6,783 nucleotides of DNA from Alphaproteobacteria bacterium UBA2966 (GTDB taxonomy: Bacteria > Pseudomonadota > Alphaproteobacteria > UBA2966), in NCBI GenBank assembly GCA_002348365.1, contig DEBC01000077.1:12956-19738 (forward strand), read 5' to 3'. The position numbers were made by a program, and so were the translations under genes. Shown piece after piece: positions 5,452 to 6,783 of this stretch. How positions within the stretch are numbered: position 1 is the stretch's first letter; each line of letters opens with the position of its first letter. The notes under the pieces are model-generated. The model was given only the letters and a program-made list of their open reading frames with translations, searched no databases and was not told the origin of the DNA.

Positions 5452-6783
5452 ATGAACACGACGAGTGGTGGCTCCATATTCCTGAGTGTCTTAAAGGACG
5501 AAGGTGTTACCCATCTTTTCGGGAATCCCGGAACGACCGAGCTTCCGGTGATGCATGCGCTCACCGAGCACCCCGATCTAAACTACGTCCTGGGCCTTCA
5601 GGAATCGGTGGTGGTCGCGATGGCGGACGGCTTTGCCCGAGCATCCGGACAACTGGCAGCCTGCAATGTCCATGTCGCCCCGGGATTGGGAAACGCCATG
5701 GGGTCGATCTTCAATGCAAACTGGAGCGGCTCGCCGATCATCGTCAGCGCCGGCCAGCAGGAGCAGGGCCACGGTCTCATGGAACCGATGCTCTATGGCG
5801 AACTGGTGCCGATGGCCGCCCCTTGCGTCAAATGGGCGTTTGAGGTCACCCGCGCCGAGGATCTGCCCCGGGTGATTCGACGAGCCGCCAAGATCGCCCT
5901 GACTCCGCCCATGGGCCCTGTATTCCTGTCCCTTCCCGGCGATGTCCTGAATGCCCAGGTCGCCGTTGAGATTGGCCAGCGCACGCGTGTCGAAACCGGC
6001 GCAGTACCTTCACAGGACACACTTGCGGCACTCGCTGATCGTTTGATGACGGCAGAGCGCCCCTTGCTGGTGGCGGGCCAGGAAGTGGCGAGTGCGGATG
6101 CCCTAGAGGACGCCGCCCGTCTGGCCGAGCTATTGGGCGCAGCGGCAATGCAGCAGTCAGTACCATCGGGCGCGCATTATCTTTCCGAACACCCAACCTA
6201 CGTCGGTGGCCTGACTCGCGTGCAAAAACAGGTCCGTGAGGTCCTTTCCAACTACGATGTGGTGGTCGCACTTGGCGGCGATGTCTTCAGGATGTCGGTC
6301 TATGCCCCCGTGGAGGCCGTGCCCGAAGGCACGCGACTCATCCATATCGGTCAACACGATCGGGAAATGGGCAAGAATTATCCCGCTGAAATGGCCGTCC
6401 GCGCGGATATCAAAGCGACTCTCGGGGCATTGCTCGCATACATCGAGAAGAACCGGAGCGACTCCCAGGCCGCTGCCGCTGACGAGCGCCTCAGGGAAAT
6501 CGAATCCCGAAACTGGAGCGCCAACAGGGCGCGGATCTCCGAGACGATCCTCTCCCGGGAAGCGGGGACGGCACTCGACCCCGAACGAGTCATGCTGGAG
6601 ATCACGGATTCCCTGCCGGCGGATGCCATCGTCGTGGATGAAGGGCTGATCAGTTCGCGACAGCTTCCCAATCTGCTCGCATACCGCGGCCGCAACGATT
6701 TCTTCGCACTGGATAGTGGCGGGATCGGCTTTGCCATCGCCGGCGCTGTCGGCATATCTCTTGCCCATCCGACACGCCCCGTC
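5452..6783 (+). CDS. Thiamine-diphosphate-dependent enzyme, benzoylformate decarboxylase-like, 3' end off the window
   Basis: The first 444 residues of a protein that should be about 530-560 long. The ThDP pyrimidine domain (about 1-165) holds FGNPGTTELP (23-32), LQESVVVAMADGFAR (49-63) with Glu51 as cofactor-activating glutamate, HVAPGLGNAMG (74-84) and GPVFLSLPGDV (155-165). A central domain (about 190-325) and the start of the diphosphate domain (from about 375, with DSGGIGFAIAG at 421-431) follow; the GDGS metal-binding motif lies beyond the edge. Alignment from memory to Pseudomonas putida MdlC pairs Glu51 with Glu47, His74 with His70, Thr28 with Ser26 and Ser282 with His281. Losing His281 argues against a true benzoylformate decarboxylase, so a related 2-keto acid decarboxylase or acetolactate synthase-like carboligase is equally possible. 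It diverges from gyrA; nothing adjacent reveals the substrate. No signal peptide is seen, so it is presumably cytoplasmic. Confidence 0.92.
   Translation, partial: MNTTSGGSIFLSVLKDEGVTHLFGNPGTTELPVMHALTEHPDLNYVLGLQESVVVAMADGFARASGQLAACNVHVAPGLGNAMGSIFNANWSGSPIIVSAGQQEQGHGLMEPMLYGELVPMAAPCVKWAFEVTRAEDLPRVIRRAAKIALTPPMGPVFLSLPGDVLNAQVAVEIGQRTRVETGAVPSQDTLAALADRLMTAERPLLVAGQEVASADALEDAARLAELLGAAAMQQSVPSGAHYLSEHPTYVGGLTRVQKQVREVLSNYDVVVALGGDVFRMSVYAPVEAVPEGTRLIHIGQHDREMGKNYPAEMAVRADIKATLGALLAYIEKNRSDSQAAAADERLREIESRNWSANRARISETILSREAGTALDPERVMLEITDSLPADAIVVDEGLISSRQLPNLLAYRGRNDFFALDSGGIGFAIAGAVGISLAHPTRPV

Noticed and set aside
5158..5455. Small open frames of 66-67 codons on both strands in the gyrA-ThDP spacer
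   Set aside because: They overlap each other and the ends of real genes, lack convincing ribosome binding sites, and have no recognisable composition or motifs.
6157..6768. 203-codon minus-strand open frame inside the ThDP gene
   Set aside because: The plus strand encodes a clear ThDP-enzyme sequence over the whole stretch; the minus frame matches no family I recognise.

Overview
The window looks like a piece of an alphaproteobacterial chromosome. It is moderately GC-rich, with few TTA, CTA or TCA codons. Its backbone is the gene order gyrA - coaD - periplasmic cyclophilin - queA, which is familiar from Alphaproteobacteria, where tgt usually follows queA. GyrA also has an acidic C-terminal insert and tail. 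I see no mobile element, CRISPR array, tRNA, rRNA or prophage signal, and the order within the class cannot be fixed from this sequence.

Layout. Four genes lie head to tail on the minus strand, read from right to left. gyrA (GTG start at 5165) encodes the DNA gyrase A subunit. coaD (TTG start at 2314) begins 4 bases after the gyrA stop and encodes phosphopantetheine adenylyltransferase. A cyclophilin-type peptidyl-prolyl isomerase with a signal peptide starts at 1740. queA (ATG at 1067) encodes the tRNA queuosine enzyme and runs off the left edge. On the plus strand a thiamine-diphosphate (ThDP) enzyme related to benzoylformate decarboxylase starts at 5452. It is cut by the right edge after 444 codons, before the ThDP diphosphate-binding GDGS motif.

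Regulation. The 286-base divergent spacer (5166-5451) holds a plausible sigma70-like promoter for gyrA, a weaker candidate for the ThDP gene, and four short perfect dyads. One dyad is made of two inverted GANTC (CcrM) sites. The spacer before queA carries two adjacent potential stem-loops. gyrA and coaD look translationally coupled. The genes of the minus-strand run act in different processes (DNA topology, coenzyme A synthesis, protein folding, tRNA modification), so they share a transcript by lineage-conserved order rather than a common pathway.

No new multi-gene system is visible. The points that deserve a second look are GyrA Gln91 at the quinolone-contact position, a Ser in place of the second active-site His in the ThDP enzyme, an altered PTAGLHF motif in QueA, and the structured spacers.
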